DNA of 34,758 nucleotides from Herbinix sp. (lineage in GTDB: Bacteria > Bacillota > Clostridia > Lachnospirales > Lachnospiraceae). Both the position numbers and the translations under genes were made by a program. The DNA lies in assembly GCA_029238935.1 (NCBI GenBank), contig JAQZBN010000066.1:1-34758 (forward strand), given 5' to 3'. The notes under the pieces are model-generated. The model was not told the DNA's origin. It made no database searches and was given only the letters and a program-made list of their open reading frames with translations. Every line of letters starts with the position of its first letter. Position 1 is the stretch's first letter. Below, in pieces: positions 26,754 through 34,732 of this stretch.

Positions 26754-28244
26754 ATGATATCTGATATTAAAAATTATTTAAAAAATGTTAAGATGAAATC
26801 AGAATTTATATTAGGTTTATTTTTTCAAATAATGATATTTTCATCATTTTGGGGTTCTGTGTTATTACCTATAACAGTACCTGGAATTGGTGAAATGTTT
26901 TTATTTCGTATTATGATATTTATCACAAGTATTCTCTTTGTACTACATCTTGTTATAAATAAAGTTAATCCTTTCAAAGGTAAGAATAAGCTAGAGTATA
27001 TGGTTTTTATTCTAATAACTATCATGATTTTATATGGGATATTATCATTAGCTAGAGCTATTGATATCGCTTTTACATTTCGTAGATTATTTAATTTATG
27101 TATTGATGTAACTTTTTTACTTTTATTAATACTTTATATAAATGACAGAATGAAAATAAATATAACCCTGTTTAATTGTATTATAAATATGATTATATTA
27201 TCGCTACTTGGTATTTATGAGGCGTTTCATGGGGGTATATTCTACGATAAATATGATATCTATCAAAGATTTCCTTTATTCGATGTAGGCTATATTCAAT
27301 TTCCGACAGTAAGCTTTAACAATACGAATGATTTCAGCTGTACATTATTATTCTACTTACCCTTTGTTATTGCTTTTTTACTAACTCATATTAATAAGAA
27401 CAATAAATATAAAAAGCTTTATATTGTATTATTATCATTAACAACTTCATTATCATATTTTATAGTTAAATTAGCAAGTGCTCGTCTTGCTATGATATCT
27501 GTTTATATTATTATAATCAGTCTCTTTGCTTATATTATTATTTTTAAAAGAAAGTTATGGAGTATTATTGTTTTATGTAGCATGTGTTTTGCGTTTATAT
27601 TCGTAATGGAAAATTATAAACAATTAAAAGCCGATACCATAAATATAGCAAATAATATTAAATATAAATATGAAAAAATGACCTCAGATGAAGTAATAGA
27701 AAAGCCTGAAACTTATACGATTCCAACGAAAGAAACATTATCATTAAAAGAACAACTTATTGTTGTAGATGAAGAGACGAATGAGGTTACGCTGAATACA
27801 GAGGCTAGTGTAGGTACAAGAGTGGCTTTACTAAGATTTTCGATTAAGACATTTATAAAATCCTACGGGTTTGGAGTAGGTCTAGGTAATACAGAACAGA
27901 TGGCAAAAGCGGTTGCTGTGGAACAATTAGGTGGAATGTGGTCGATGCATTGTTTTGCTGCTAGATTTTTAGCGGATATGGGTATCTTAGTCTTATTACC
28001 AATAATTATCATCGTATTATTTATAATTAAATTATTATTCAAATTGGTTCGTTCGAATAATATAAAAGATTCATCTGTAATGATACCTATTCTTTTTACT
28101 GTTGTTAGTATTATTTGCTTTCCGTTATTATCGACATCTCCTTCAGATGCACAAGATATATTAGGAATGTGGTTCTGCATTGCTGCGATTATCATAACAA
28201 TAATAAAAGTACCTTCATTATTAAATCAAAGTAATCTAGAATAG
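26754..28244 (+). CDS. wzy: Polysaccharide polymerase (Wzy-like, O-antigen ligase family)
   Basis: Integral membrane protein of 496 residues with about eleven hydrophobic segments. It has a hydrophilic external loop (about 290-360) and, after it, EASVGTRVALLR and YGFGVGLGN, the pattern seen in the Wzy_C/O-antigen ligase family. In Wzx/Wzy systems it joins lipid-linked repeat units outside the membrane. Sequence conservation in this family is poor, so the call rests on topology, the loop motif and its place before wzx. A ligase role is possible but less likely in a Gram-positive without LPS. Confidence 0.82.
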   Translation: MISDIKNYLKNVKMKSEFILGLFFQIMIFSSFWGSVLLPITVPGIGEMFLFRIMIFITSILFVLHLVINKVNPFKGKNKLEYMVFILITIMILYGILSLARAIDIAFTFRRLFNLCIDVTFLLLLILYINDRMKINITLFNCIINMIILSLLGIYEAFHGGIFYDKYDIYQRFPLFDVGYIQFPTVSFNNTNDFSCTLLFYLPFVIAFLLTHINKNNKYKKLYIVLLSLTTSLSYFIVKLASARLAMISVYIIIISLFAYIIIFKRKLWSIIVLCSMCFAFIFVMENYKQLKADTINIANNIKYKYEKMTSDEVIEKPETYTIPTKETLSLKEQLIVVDEETNEVTLNTEASVGTRVALLRFSIKTFIKSYGFGVGLGNTEQMAKAVAVEQLGGMWSMHCFAARFLADMGILVLLPIIIIVLFIIKLLFKLVRSNNIKDSSVMIPILFTVVSIICFPLLSTSPSDAQDILGMWFCIAAIIITIIKVPSLLNQSNLE

Positions 28245-28262
28245 ACAAAGGCCGGAGGAAAT

Positions 28263-29687
28263 ATGAACTTATTTAAAAAGTTTATAAAATATGCATTTGG
28301 TAACGGAGTTGTATTAATATTAGGATTACTTTCGTCCCCTATTATAACGAGATTGATTTCCCCTGTGAATATGGGTAAATATTCTATGTTTACAACAGTG
28401 ACTAGCTTGCTTTCTATCATTACTTTATTCGGCTTTGATCAAACATTTGTAAGATTTTATTACGAAGAAGAAGTTGAATGCAGAGGAAAACTACTAAGGC
28501 AATGTGTAAAACTACCGTTACAATTAAGTGTACTATCATTTTCGTTTATACTGGTATTTTATAAATTCATATCGAAATATGTTAGTAATGAAGAAACTAT
28601 TTTAATTGCTATTGTATTAGGAATCCATGTAGTAGGAACTACATTAAATCGATTTGTTCTATTACAAATTAGAATGGAACAAAAAGCCAATACCTATTCA
28701 ATTATTAATATAATTACGAAAATTTCATATCTTAGCTTAATAGGTATTTTGTATATTATTTTTTACGATAGTTATTGGACAGTAATTATTGCTTTCTCTT
28801 TATCAAACTTGATAATTACTATAATAACAATGTTAAAAAATGCAAAAGTATGGTTTCGCTTTAACAAAAATATTGAGCTATCAACAAAATATAATCAAAT
28901 GCTGAAATATAGTGTTCCCTTTATTTTTTCATCATCTATATCCTGGATATTTCAATCAATCGATCGAATTATGTTGAAGCAATTTACCGACTATAAAGAA
29001 ATTGGTATTTATAGTGGCGCTATGACTATCGTATCATTATTGAATATTTTTCAGGTTGCTTTTTCAAATTTTTGGGTTCCTGTTGCTTATGAGAAGTATA
29101 AAGAAGATCCAGACAACTACCAATTTTTTGCACTGGTCAATAAAATTGTCACTGTTATTATGATTGTAATTGCTGTTATGATAATATTATTTAAAGATAT
29201 TGTTTCAATTCTATTAGGCCCAGAATATCGTGAAGCAATTTTTGTTTTTCCTTTTTTAATTATGATGCCAATTATGTATACAATTTCAGAAACAACAGTA
29301 TTAGGTATTAATTTTCAGAAAAACTCTAAGATGCATATTTATATATCGGTAATTGTAGCTTTATTTAATATTGCTGGAAATTATATTTTAATCCCGATTC
29401 TCGGAGCAAAAGGTGCAGCTATTTCCACTGGCTTAGCGTATATTGTATTTTATATCTGTAGATCTTTAATATCTAGGCATTATTTTAAGTTTAAATATAA
29501 TATCATAAAGTGTTTATTATCAATATTCTCTTTATATGGGTTAGCAATTTATTCAAGTTTTCATTATTTTAACATAGCCTATCTTCTTTTAGCGTTACTA
29601 GCTATAATTATAACCTTATTATTATACTATGACATAACGAAGATGGCTGTTGTTAAACTAAATGTATTAATACGAAAATCTCATTGA
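28263..29687 (+). CDS. wzx: Polysaccharide flippase (Wzx-like, MATE/MVF superfamily)
   Basis: Predicted to flip the undecaprenyl-linked repeat unit across the membrane. It is 474 residues with about twelve to fourteen hydrophobic helices. It starts FKKFIKYAFGNGVVLILG with the usual ITRLISPVNMGKYSM block, and SWIFQSIDRIMLKQF is typical of polysaccharide exporters. It follows the polymerase after 18 bases, with CCGGAGG before the ATG. It completes the minimal Wzx/Wzy pathway within the cluster. Confidence 0.92.
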   Translation: MNLFKKFIKYAFGNGVVLILGLLSSPIITRLISPVNMGKYSMFTTVTSLLSIITLFGFDQTFVRFYYEEEVECRGKLLRQCVKLPLQLSVLSFSFILVFYKFISKYVSNEETILIAIVLGIHVVGTTLNRFVLLQIRMEQKANTYSIINIITKISYLSLIGILYIIFYDSYWTVIIAFSLSNLIITIITMLKNAKVWFRFNKNIELSTKYNQMLKYSVPFIFSSSISWIFQSIDRIMLKQFTDYKEIGIYSGAMTIVSLLNIFQVAFSNFWVPVAYEKYKEDPDNYQFFALVNKIVTVIMIVIAVMIILFKDIVSILLGPEYREAIFVFPFLIMMPIMYTISETTVLGINFQKNSKMHIYISVIVALFNIAGNYILIPILGAKGAAISTGLAYIVFYICRSLISRHYFKFKYNIIKCLLSIFSLYGLAIYSSFHYFNIAYLLLALLAIIITLLLYYDITKMAVVKLNVLIRKSH

Positions 29688-29743
29688 TAAAATAAGGTAA
29701 TCTACTGATAAAAAAATAATACCAGTATTTAGGAGAAACGAAA

Positions 29744-30721
29744 ATGTTTCATATTGATTATCAAATATTAAGTAAAGTGAAATCCGCCCTATTATGTATC
29801 CAACGTTTTCAATGGGAACAAGGTTGTACAGCTCAAGCAATTTTGGAATTTGATGGGCTAACAGAAGAAGTCATTCGACTTTGTGAAGCCACTGTTCTTA
29901 GGAGTGCACCGGATGGAAGGCTTGGAGTCATGGAACAAAATGAATCAGTCACTGATCCGGCAGCAGTTGGTGAAGCACTAATTTTAGCTGCTGAAAAAAC
30001 ACAAAGAGATAGATATAAAGATGCTGCGGATAAGTTATATCAATATTTAAAATATAATGCTCCTAGAACTCAAGACGGTATTTTGTATCATTTTGACGGA
30101 AAGAATTTAGCGTATCAAATTTGGGTTGATTCCAATTACATGGCGCCTCCATTTTTATGTAAATACGGAGATGTTGAGGAAGCGATGAAGCAGATCAAGG
30201 GGTTTAGAAAATATCTGTATCATGAAGACAGAAAACTTCTTTCCCATATCTGGGATGATAAAAAAAGCAACTTCGGTCGTATTGATTTCTGGGGCGTCGG
30301 AAATGGATGGACCTTGGCTGGATTAAGTCGCATCATTGCTATGCTAGAGGGTAACTATCAGGAAGAAAAAGCTTATTTAATTTATTATCTGAAAGATCTT
30401 TTAGACGGTTGTATTAAATATCAAAGAGATGATGGCTTGTTCCATAATATCCTTGATGATCCGAGTTCCTTTGTGGAAACGAATGTGGGGCAAATGATTG
30501 CATATACCATATATCGCGGAGTAGCTGCAGGATATGTGGATAGTGATTACCTTGCAGTTGCAGATAAAGCAAGGCAAGCAGCTTATTCTAAGGTAGATGA
30601 GGATGGATTTGTTCGTGAGGTATGTGGAATGCCATATTTTTCTGATCCTGGAGTAGCTCCGGAAGGTCAAGCATTTTTTATTCTTATGGAGGCTGCAGCA
30701 AGAGATTACTATGAAAAGTAA
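29744..30721 (+). CDS. Unsaturated uronyl hydrolase (GH105/GH88-like)
   Basis: Family of (alpha/alpha)6-barrel enzymes, such as YteR, that remove a 4,5-unsaturated uronic acid from oligosaccharides produced by a polysaccharide lyase. The expected catalytic Asp129 is in WVDSNYMAPPF, and WGVGNGW (183-189) plus the tryptophan- and histidine-rich barrel repeats match. No signal peptide is visible, so it would act in the cytoplasm. 325 residues. It lies 56 bases after wzx and before a strong terminator, so it may be the last gene of the polysaccharide operon or a separate gene. Its base composition looks less AT-rich than that of wzx and wzy. Confidence 0.85.
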   Translation: MFHIDYQILSKVKSALLCIQRFQWEQGCTAQAILEFDGLTEEVIRLCEATVLRSAPDGRLGVMEQNESVTDPAAVGEALILAAEKTQRDRYKDAADKLYQYLKYNAPRTQDGILYHFDGKNLAYQIWVDSNYMAPPFLCKYGDVEEAMKQIKGFRKYLYHEDRKLLSHIWDDKKSNFGRIDFWGVGNGWTLAGLSRIIAMLEGNYQEEKAYLIYYLKDLLDGCIKYQRDDGLFHNILDDPSSFVETNVGQMIAYTIYRGVAAGYVDSDYLAVADKARQAAYSKVDEDGFVREVCGMPYFSDPGVAPEGQAFFILMEAAARDYYEK

Positions 30722-30852
30722 TTATATTACTATCTAAGTCAACTTGTACTATATAATTTTATAATTAAAAATAGGCTGTATCGCACTATATGTTATCTGT
30801 ACTATAATATATATCTTCTTATAATGAAGATCGTGTTAGTCAGCCTTTGAAT

Positions 30853-30887
30853 GGAGTAGGATTTAATGAAATCCTACTCCTTTTTTT
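30853..30887 (+). terminator. Strong intrinsic terminator closing the polysaccharide block
   Basis: Perfect 12-base stem (GGAGTAGGATTT at 30853-30864; complement 30869-30880), AATG loop, then seven T residues. It lies about 130 bases after the uronyl hydrolase stop. Confidence 0.92.
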
Positions 30888-31244
30888 GCATATCAACCAT
30901 ATAGTAGGCAAATTATTATTATTTTGGCTTAGTAATAATCGTAGGGGTGGTATTTACATAATAACCTCATTACTGATTTTTTGTTTCTGTTTTTGAGCAT
31001 CATATAACCTGTTTTCGGGCATGTGTAATAAAGTCTAATCTATTATGGTAATTACAATTTATTGCATATTCCCGGACAATTACAGAATTGTCCGGACTAA
31101 GGAAAACCACACTAGATAATCTACCTAATATAGACAACTTTATTGTCGTATAAACAACAAAGCTGCTCCGCAAAGTAATTGGGACAAGGCGATATAAGGA
31201 TAAAATGATTAAGTCCCTAAAATTATAAAAATAATTATTGAAAA
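30888..31244. other. Gene-free region with palindromes
   Basis: No convincing ORF. It contains a perfect 10-base inverted repeat CCGGACAATT (31072-31081) with its complement (31086-31095) around ACAG. A shorter palindrome GACAA-CTTTA-TTGTC lies at 31133-31147. Neither has a following T-run. I see no RNA gene here. Confidence 0.5.
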
Positions 31245-31274
31245 TTGTACATCGTTATGGTAGTATGGTAAAGT
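31245..31274 (+). promoter_or_regulatory. Promoter for the ABC transporter lipoprotein gene
   Basis: TTGTAC (31245-31250), an 18-base spacer and TAAAGT (31269-31274) with TG one base before the -10. The segment 31248-31279 recurs with three mismatches at 32898-32929, before the permease gene. Confidence 0.6.
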
Positions 31275-31308
31275 GCTAATTGAAAAAAGCGATTAGGAGG
31301 AAAATAAA

Positions 31309-32115
31309 ATGAAAAAAGTGATAAGTATAGCAATGGTATTCATAATGATGCTAACTATGGCAGCCTGTGGTAAAAAGGATGGAGAAGATAATTCCTTGCA
31401 GTACATAAAGGATAAAGGGACATTAGTAATGGGTCTTGATGATTCCTTTCCTCCCATGGGTTTTCGTGATGATGCCGATAATATTGTAGGATTTGATATT
31501 GATTTGGCAAAAGCAGTCTGTGAGAAACTGGGAGTAGAATTAGAGACACAGCCGATTGAATGGGAAGCAAAGGAACAGGAATTAAATACGAAAAATATTG
31601 ACTGTATCTGGAATGGTTTTTCTGTAACCCCTGAGCGTCTTGAAAATTTGACCATGACGAAACCTTATATGGAAAATAACATCTCATTGGTTGTAACAAA
31701 TAGCAGTGACATTGTTACCTTTGCTGATATGGCAGGTAAGAACTTAGCAGTACAAAGTGGTTCTTCTGCGGAAGAAGCTTTAAATGATGAAGCAAATAAA
31801 GATTTTAAAGATTCTATTGGTAATGTAAATGGATTTGGTGATTATGTTACTGCATTGATGGACCTTGAAACTGGTAATTCCGATGCTGTCTTAATGGACT
31901 CAGTTGTAGCAAACTATATGATTACAGACTTAGGTAAGGATTTTAAAGTACTTGACGAAACCCTTGTAGCTGATGAATATGCAATCGGTTTCCGTAAAGG
32001 CGAAAATGCTCTTAGCGATGCAGTATGGAATGCTCTAAAGGAACTTAAAGAAGATGGTACCATTGCTAAGATTTCAACAGAATGGTTTGGATCAGACATT
32101 ACAATAATTGAATAG
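31309..32115 (+). CDS. Polar amino-acid ABC transporter substrate-binding lipoprotein
   Basis: Extracellular solute receptor tethered by lipid. The signal peptide ends with LTMAAC, where Cys20 would be lipidated. The mature protein is a family-3 solute-binding protein: VMGLDDSFPPMGFRD, IVGFDIDLAKAVCEKLG, IWNGFSVTPERLENL and the DLETGNSDAVLMDS block that in this family contacts the ligand's amino and carboxyl groups. 268 residues. The RBS TTAGGAGG is nine bases upstream. Its permease and ATPase partners are 860 bases downstream beyond a terminator and an intron remnant. The specific amino acid cannot be read from sequence. Confidence 0.93.
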   Translation: MKKVISIAMVFIMMLTMAACGKKDGEDNSLQYIKDKGTLVMGLDDSFPPMGFRDDADNIVGFDIDLAKAVCEKLGVELETQPIEWEAKEQELNTKNIDCIWNGFSVTPERLENLTMTKPYMENNISLVVTNSSDIVTFADMAGKNLAVQSGSSAEEALNDEANKDFKDSIGNVNGFGDYVTALMDLETGNSDAVLMDSVVANYMITDLGKDFKVLDETLVADEYAIGFRKGENALSDAVWNALKELKEDGTIAKISTEWFGSDITIIE

Positions 32116-32122
32116 TTAGAAG

Positions 32123-32149
32123 AAAGGGTGTCCTTAGGACACCTTTTTT
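32123..32149 (+). terminator. Intrinsic terminator after the lipoprotein gene
   Basis: GGTGTCC (32127-32133), TTA loop, GGACACC (32137-32143), then six T residues, with matching A residues on the 5' side. It would limit read-through from the binding-protein gene into the permease. The group II intron remnant starts six bases after the T-run. Confidence 0.92.
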
Positions 32150-32154
32150 ATGCT

Positions 32155-32896
32155 GTGTGTCCAGCGAAGCTGGACCACACTTGCCGGTGTAAGTCCGGTC
32201 ACGGTAATCGCCAGTGAGCCGTGTAGCCAAACTCGGTGCGTTGCAGTAATGCAGGGTGCTAAGCGAGTGGGTCCAAAAAGAGTACAAAGGGATGTCGAGC
32301 CTTGGGCATATAGGCGAAGACCATGGAACGTATGAAGATACTGGAATGCAACACGGAGGAACCCCTCGGTATAAAGGAAGCGGAATGTATGAAAAGTGTG
32401 GTTCGGAACCGGAGAGACCCTACCTGCCACCGAAAGGTAAGCAAGGAACGTATAAGCGAAAGTGAAGTCGTTCCCTTGGCAGGAGGGAGTCAGAGAGGTT
32501 CACAAGGAGACCGTTCAATACCCAAGTAAGAAAGCCATGAAGAAAATGAAGCTAGCGATAAAGGAAAATGTGAATAGCAGAAGCCTTTTGGTAGCTAGTG
32601 AAGAGGACTTAATCAAAACGATGAACCCAAAAATCACAGGATGGCGGAACTACTATCAAACAAAAACGAATAACAAATGGATGCAGGCACTGGACTGGTA
32701 CATTATCTGTACATTTACCAGATGGTATAACAAGAAACACCAGAGGCGGAATTATGTGTCGGAGGTAGGAAAAGTTCGTACTATCATATATGAGAAAAGT
32801 TTAAAAAGAATGACTGCATGACGTAATGCTGTAGAAAGAAGAATGTCGGAAAGCCGTATGAGGGAAAACCTCACGTACGGTTTGATGAGGGAGAGG
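32155..32896 (+). mobile_element. Degenerate group II intron
   Basis: The 5' end GTGTGTCC and the following hairpins (for example CCAGC-GAA-GCTGG at 32161-32173) look like domain I of a bacterial group II intron. Domain V is at 32851-32883, with AGCC at its start, a GAAAA loop and the closing TACGGTTT. Domain VI begins GATGAGGGAGAGG but lacks its 3' strand, branch-point A and an AY 3' end. The internal ORF has lost the reverse transcriptase. Its position just after a terminator is typical of class C introns, though the class is not certain. Splicing is unlikely. Confidence 0.85.
32516..32821 (+). pseudogene. Fragment of a group II intron-encoded protein (maturase domain only)
   Basis: The last 100 or so residues of a group II intron maturase are intact: PSKKAMKKMKLAIKENV, then EDLIKTMNPKITGWRNYYQ, LDWYIICTFTRWYNKKHQ and a final basic stretch to a TGA. 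All reverse transcriptase motifs (such as YADD) and the usual start are missing. The join with the ribozyme leader is near 32511-32520, so an internal deletion removed the RT. The open frame runs back to a GTG at 32462, but that part reads through ribozyme sequence and is not considered coding. Confidence 0.85.
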
Positions 32897-32897
32897 A

Positions 32898-32929
32898 TAC
32901 ATTGTTATGATAATATGGTAAAGTGCTAA
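32898..32929 (+). promoter_or_regulatory. Second copy of the transporter promoter sequence
   Basis: This stretch matches 31248-31279 at 29 of 32 positions, including the extended -10 TGGTAAAGT (32916-32924). The -35 hexamer differs (GGATAC instead of TTGTAC) because the match stops at the intron remnant. It probably promotes permease and ATPase transcription by its extended -10. Confidence 0.5.
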
Positions 32930-32978
32930 AAGTTGAATATGATAAAATATATATGATTTGAAAGGCAGGAATTATAAT

Positions 32979-33638
32979 ATGAAGATTGATAATGTGCCGA
33001 TGGACTTATTATTGCAGAATATGTTATCTGCAACTGTAGTGGTGCTTCAGATATTTGTACTTACCTTATTATTTTCTATCCCTTTTGGTTTTGTTGTTGC
33101 TCTTGCAAGACGTAGTAAATTTAGATTGATAAGTGTACCTATTCAAATCTATCAGTTGATTTTTCGTGGTACACCGTTGATGCTTCAATTATTTTTCTTT
33201 ATGTATGGTCCGTATTACATATTTGGTTTTAGTTTTAACCGATTTACTGCCTGTATCATAGCATTTGTTGTGAATTATGCAGCTTATTTCGGTGAAATCT
33301 TTCGAGGTGGTATTGCAGCAATACCCAAAGGTCAATATGAAGCTGCCAAGGTATTGGGCTATACGAAGTTTCAGACCTTTATGCGAATTATCCTTCCGCA
33401 GGTAATAAAGCATGTAATTCCTGCAACCGGTAACGAATTAATGACTTTAGTAAAAGATACTTCCTTAGCACAGGTTATTTCTGTGGCAGAATTATTTCGC
33501 GTGGCTTCAAATGCAGGGTCCAAATATTTTTCCACGATACCAATTATCGTAGCGGCTGTTTTTTACCTTGTGATGAATACAGTGGTAGAGTTAGTATTTA
33601 AATTAATTGAAAAACGGATGAATTACTATAAAAACTAG
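32979..33638 (+). CDS. Polar amino-acid ABC transporter permease
   Basis: Membrane subunit of a HisMQ/GlnP-type importer. There are about five hydrophobic helices in 219 residues. IFRGTPLMLQLFFF near residue 65 and the EAA loop, YEAAKVLGYTKFQTFMRIILPQ split over residues about 124-145, are the contact with the ATPase. ATG 32979 is preferred, with AGGCAGGA eight bases upstream; the in-frame TTG at 32958 lacks an RBS. Only one permease gene is present, so it likely works as a homodimer. The ATPase follows after 21 bases. Confidence 0.94.
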   Translation: MKIDNVPMDLLLQNMLSATVVVLQIFVLTLLFSIPFGFVVALARRSKFRLISVPIQIYQLIFRGTPLMLQLFFFMYGPYYIFGFSFNRFTACIIAFVVNYAAYFGEIFRGGIAAIPKGQYEAAKVLGYTKFQTFMRIILPQVIKHVIPATGNELMTLVKDTSLAQVISVAELFRVASNAGSKYFSTIPIIVAAVFYLVMNTVVELVFKLIEKRMNYYKN

Positions 33639-33659
33639 GGAAGTGAAGGAGGTTTCACC

Positions 33660-34418
33660 ATGCTATTAAAAGCCGATCATTTAATGAAGCAATTTGATAA
33701 TACAAGTGTTTTAAAAGATATCTCTCTTCAAGTTTCCGAAGGGGAAGTAGTAGCAATCATCGGACCGTCCGGATCAGGAAAATCTACTTTGCTAAGGTGC
33801 CTGACACAATTAGAGAAAGTGGATCAGGGTAGAATTGAAGTATGTGGGAAATTGATGGTGGATTCATCGGATCGAAAAGCTGTATATGCTGATAATAAAA
33901 CTCTGCATGATATTATTTTGGATGTGGGGCTGGTATTTCAAAACTTTAATCTATTTCCACATTACAGTGTGTTGAAAAATATCACAGATGCACAAGTAAA
34001 TGTACTAGGGAAGGAAAAGGAGCAAGCGGTTATAAAAGCGATGGAGCTTCTTTCGAAAATGAATTTACAGGATCGTTCGAATGCATATCCAGGTGAGTTA
34101 TCCGGTGGGCAACAACAGCGAGTGGCAATCGCCAGAGCGTTGGCTTTAAATCCTCGTATTTTATTCTTTGATGAACCAACATCCGCTTTGGATCCTGAGC
34201 TAACCGGTGAAATTCTTAAGGTAATACGTAGTTTGGCAGAGGAGAAGATGACGATGGTGATTGTAACCCATGAAATGGCGTTTGCGAGAGACGTAGCTGA
34301 CCGGGTTATTTTTATGGACGGTGGTGTAATCGTGGAAGAAGGAACTCCCGAGGCTGTTTTTGGAAATTCAGTAAATCAAAGAACCAAGGAGTTTCTTCAA
34401 AGATTTAATCAAAACTAA
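33660..34418 (+). CDS. Polar amino-acid ABC transporter ATP-binding protein (GlnQ-like)
   Basis: Cytoplasmic ATPase energising uptake. Walker [10 protein letters not shown] (35-43), Q-loop [10 protein letters not shown], signature [15 protein letters not shown] (from 147), Walker [13 protein letters not shown] (Asp171, catalytic Glu172) and the switch histidine in VTHEM are all complete. 252 residues, normal for GlnQ/HisP. The RBS AAGGAGG lies seven bases before the ATG. It forms a two-gene unit with the permease; the binding-protein gene lies further upstream. Confidence 0.96.
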   Translation: MLLKADHLMKQFDNTSVLKDISLQVSEGEVVAIIGPSGSGKSTLLRCLTQLEKVDQGRIEVCGKLMVDSSDRKAVYADNKTLHDIILDVGLVFQNFNLFPHYSVLKNITDAQVNVLGKEKEQAVIKAMELLSKMNLQDRSNAYPGELSGGQQQRVAIARALALNPRILFFDEPTSALDPELTGEILKVIRSLAEEKMTMVIVTHEMAFARDVADRVIFMDGGVIVEEGTPEAVFGNSVNQRTKEFLQRFNQN

Positions 34419-34453
34419 TGAAGAATGAAAAAGTAAAATGGTGTCCCTGGAAT

Positions 34454-34525
34454 AAGATCACATAATTTGGTTTACAATTTTATTGAACGAAGATCACATA
34501 AAGTAGATTATATTATTATTGAACG
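34454..34525. repeat. Two imperfect 36-bp tandem repeats
   Basis: Units 34454-34489 and 34490-34525 share AAGATCACATAA at the start and TTATTGAACG at the end, with a diverged middle; about 29 of 36 positions agree. A third partial TTATTGAACGAA ends the array. It lies 73 bases upstream of the next promoter. Confidence 0.7.
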
Positions 34526-34597
34526 AACGAGCCTTATGATTTTTTTATCTAGTATAAAACCTGAGATTCATCATAGAAAATCTAGGAAAAATAGTGC

Positions 34598-34626
34598 TTG
34601 CAATTTTTGGTTTCATTTGTTATAAT
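34598..34626 (+). promoter_or_regulatory. Consensus promoter for the gene at the right edge
   Basis: TTGCAA (34598-34603), a 17-base spacer and a perfect TATAAT (34621-34626). The predicted transcript start is about 100 bases before the next ATG, leaving a structured leader. Confidence 0.75.
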
Positions 34627-34656
34627 AACTTATATGCAAAATGATAAGACTAATTG

Positions 34657-34683
34657 AAAGGAGTGGACGAAAGTCCACTCTTT
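34657..34683 (+). terminator. Leader hairpin with GAAA loop
   Basis: Stem GAGTGGAC (34661-34668), GAAA tetraloop and GTCCACTC (34673-34680), with A and T flanks extending the stem, then TTTATCTTT. It sits in the 5' leader between promoter and start codon, so it may be an attenuator or a stabilising hairpin. Confidence 0.55.
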
Positions 34684-34732
34684 ATCTTTGCCGGTTATTA
34701 CTAAGAAAAATTGTTGGAAAGAAGGGAACATC

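Noticed and set aside
30760..30890. A small RNA gene before the terminator
   Set aside because: There is a terminator and a possible -10 (TATAAT near 30803), but no convincing -35 or known RNA structure; the hairpin is explained as the end of the upstream operon.
32150..32529. Several overlapping small ORFs on both strands at the intron's 5' part
   Set aside because: They lie in structured ribozyme sequence, overlap each other in different frames and have no family features.
34454..34527. CRISPR array suggested by the 36-base period
   Set aside because: Only two units, no spacer-sized unique segments between whole repeats and no cas genes.
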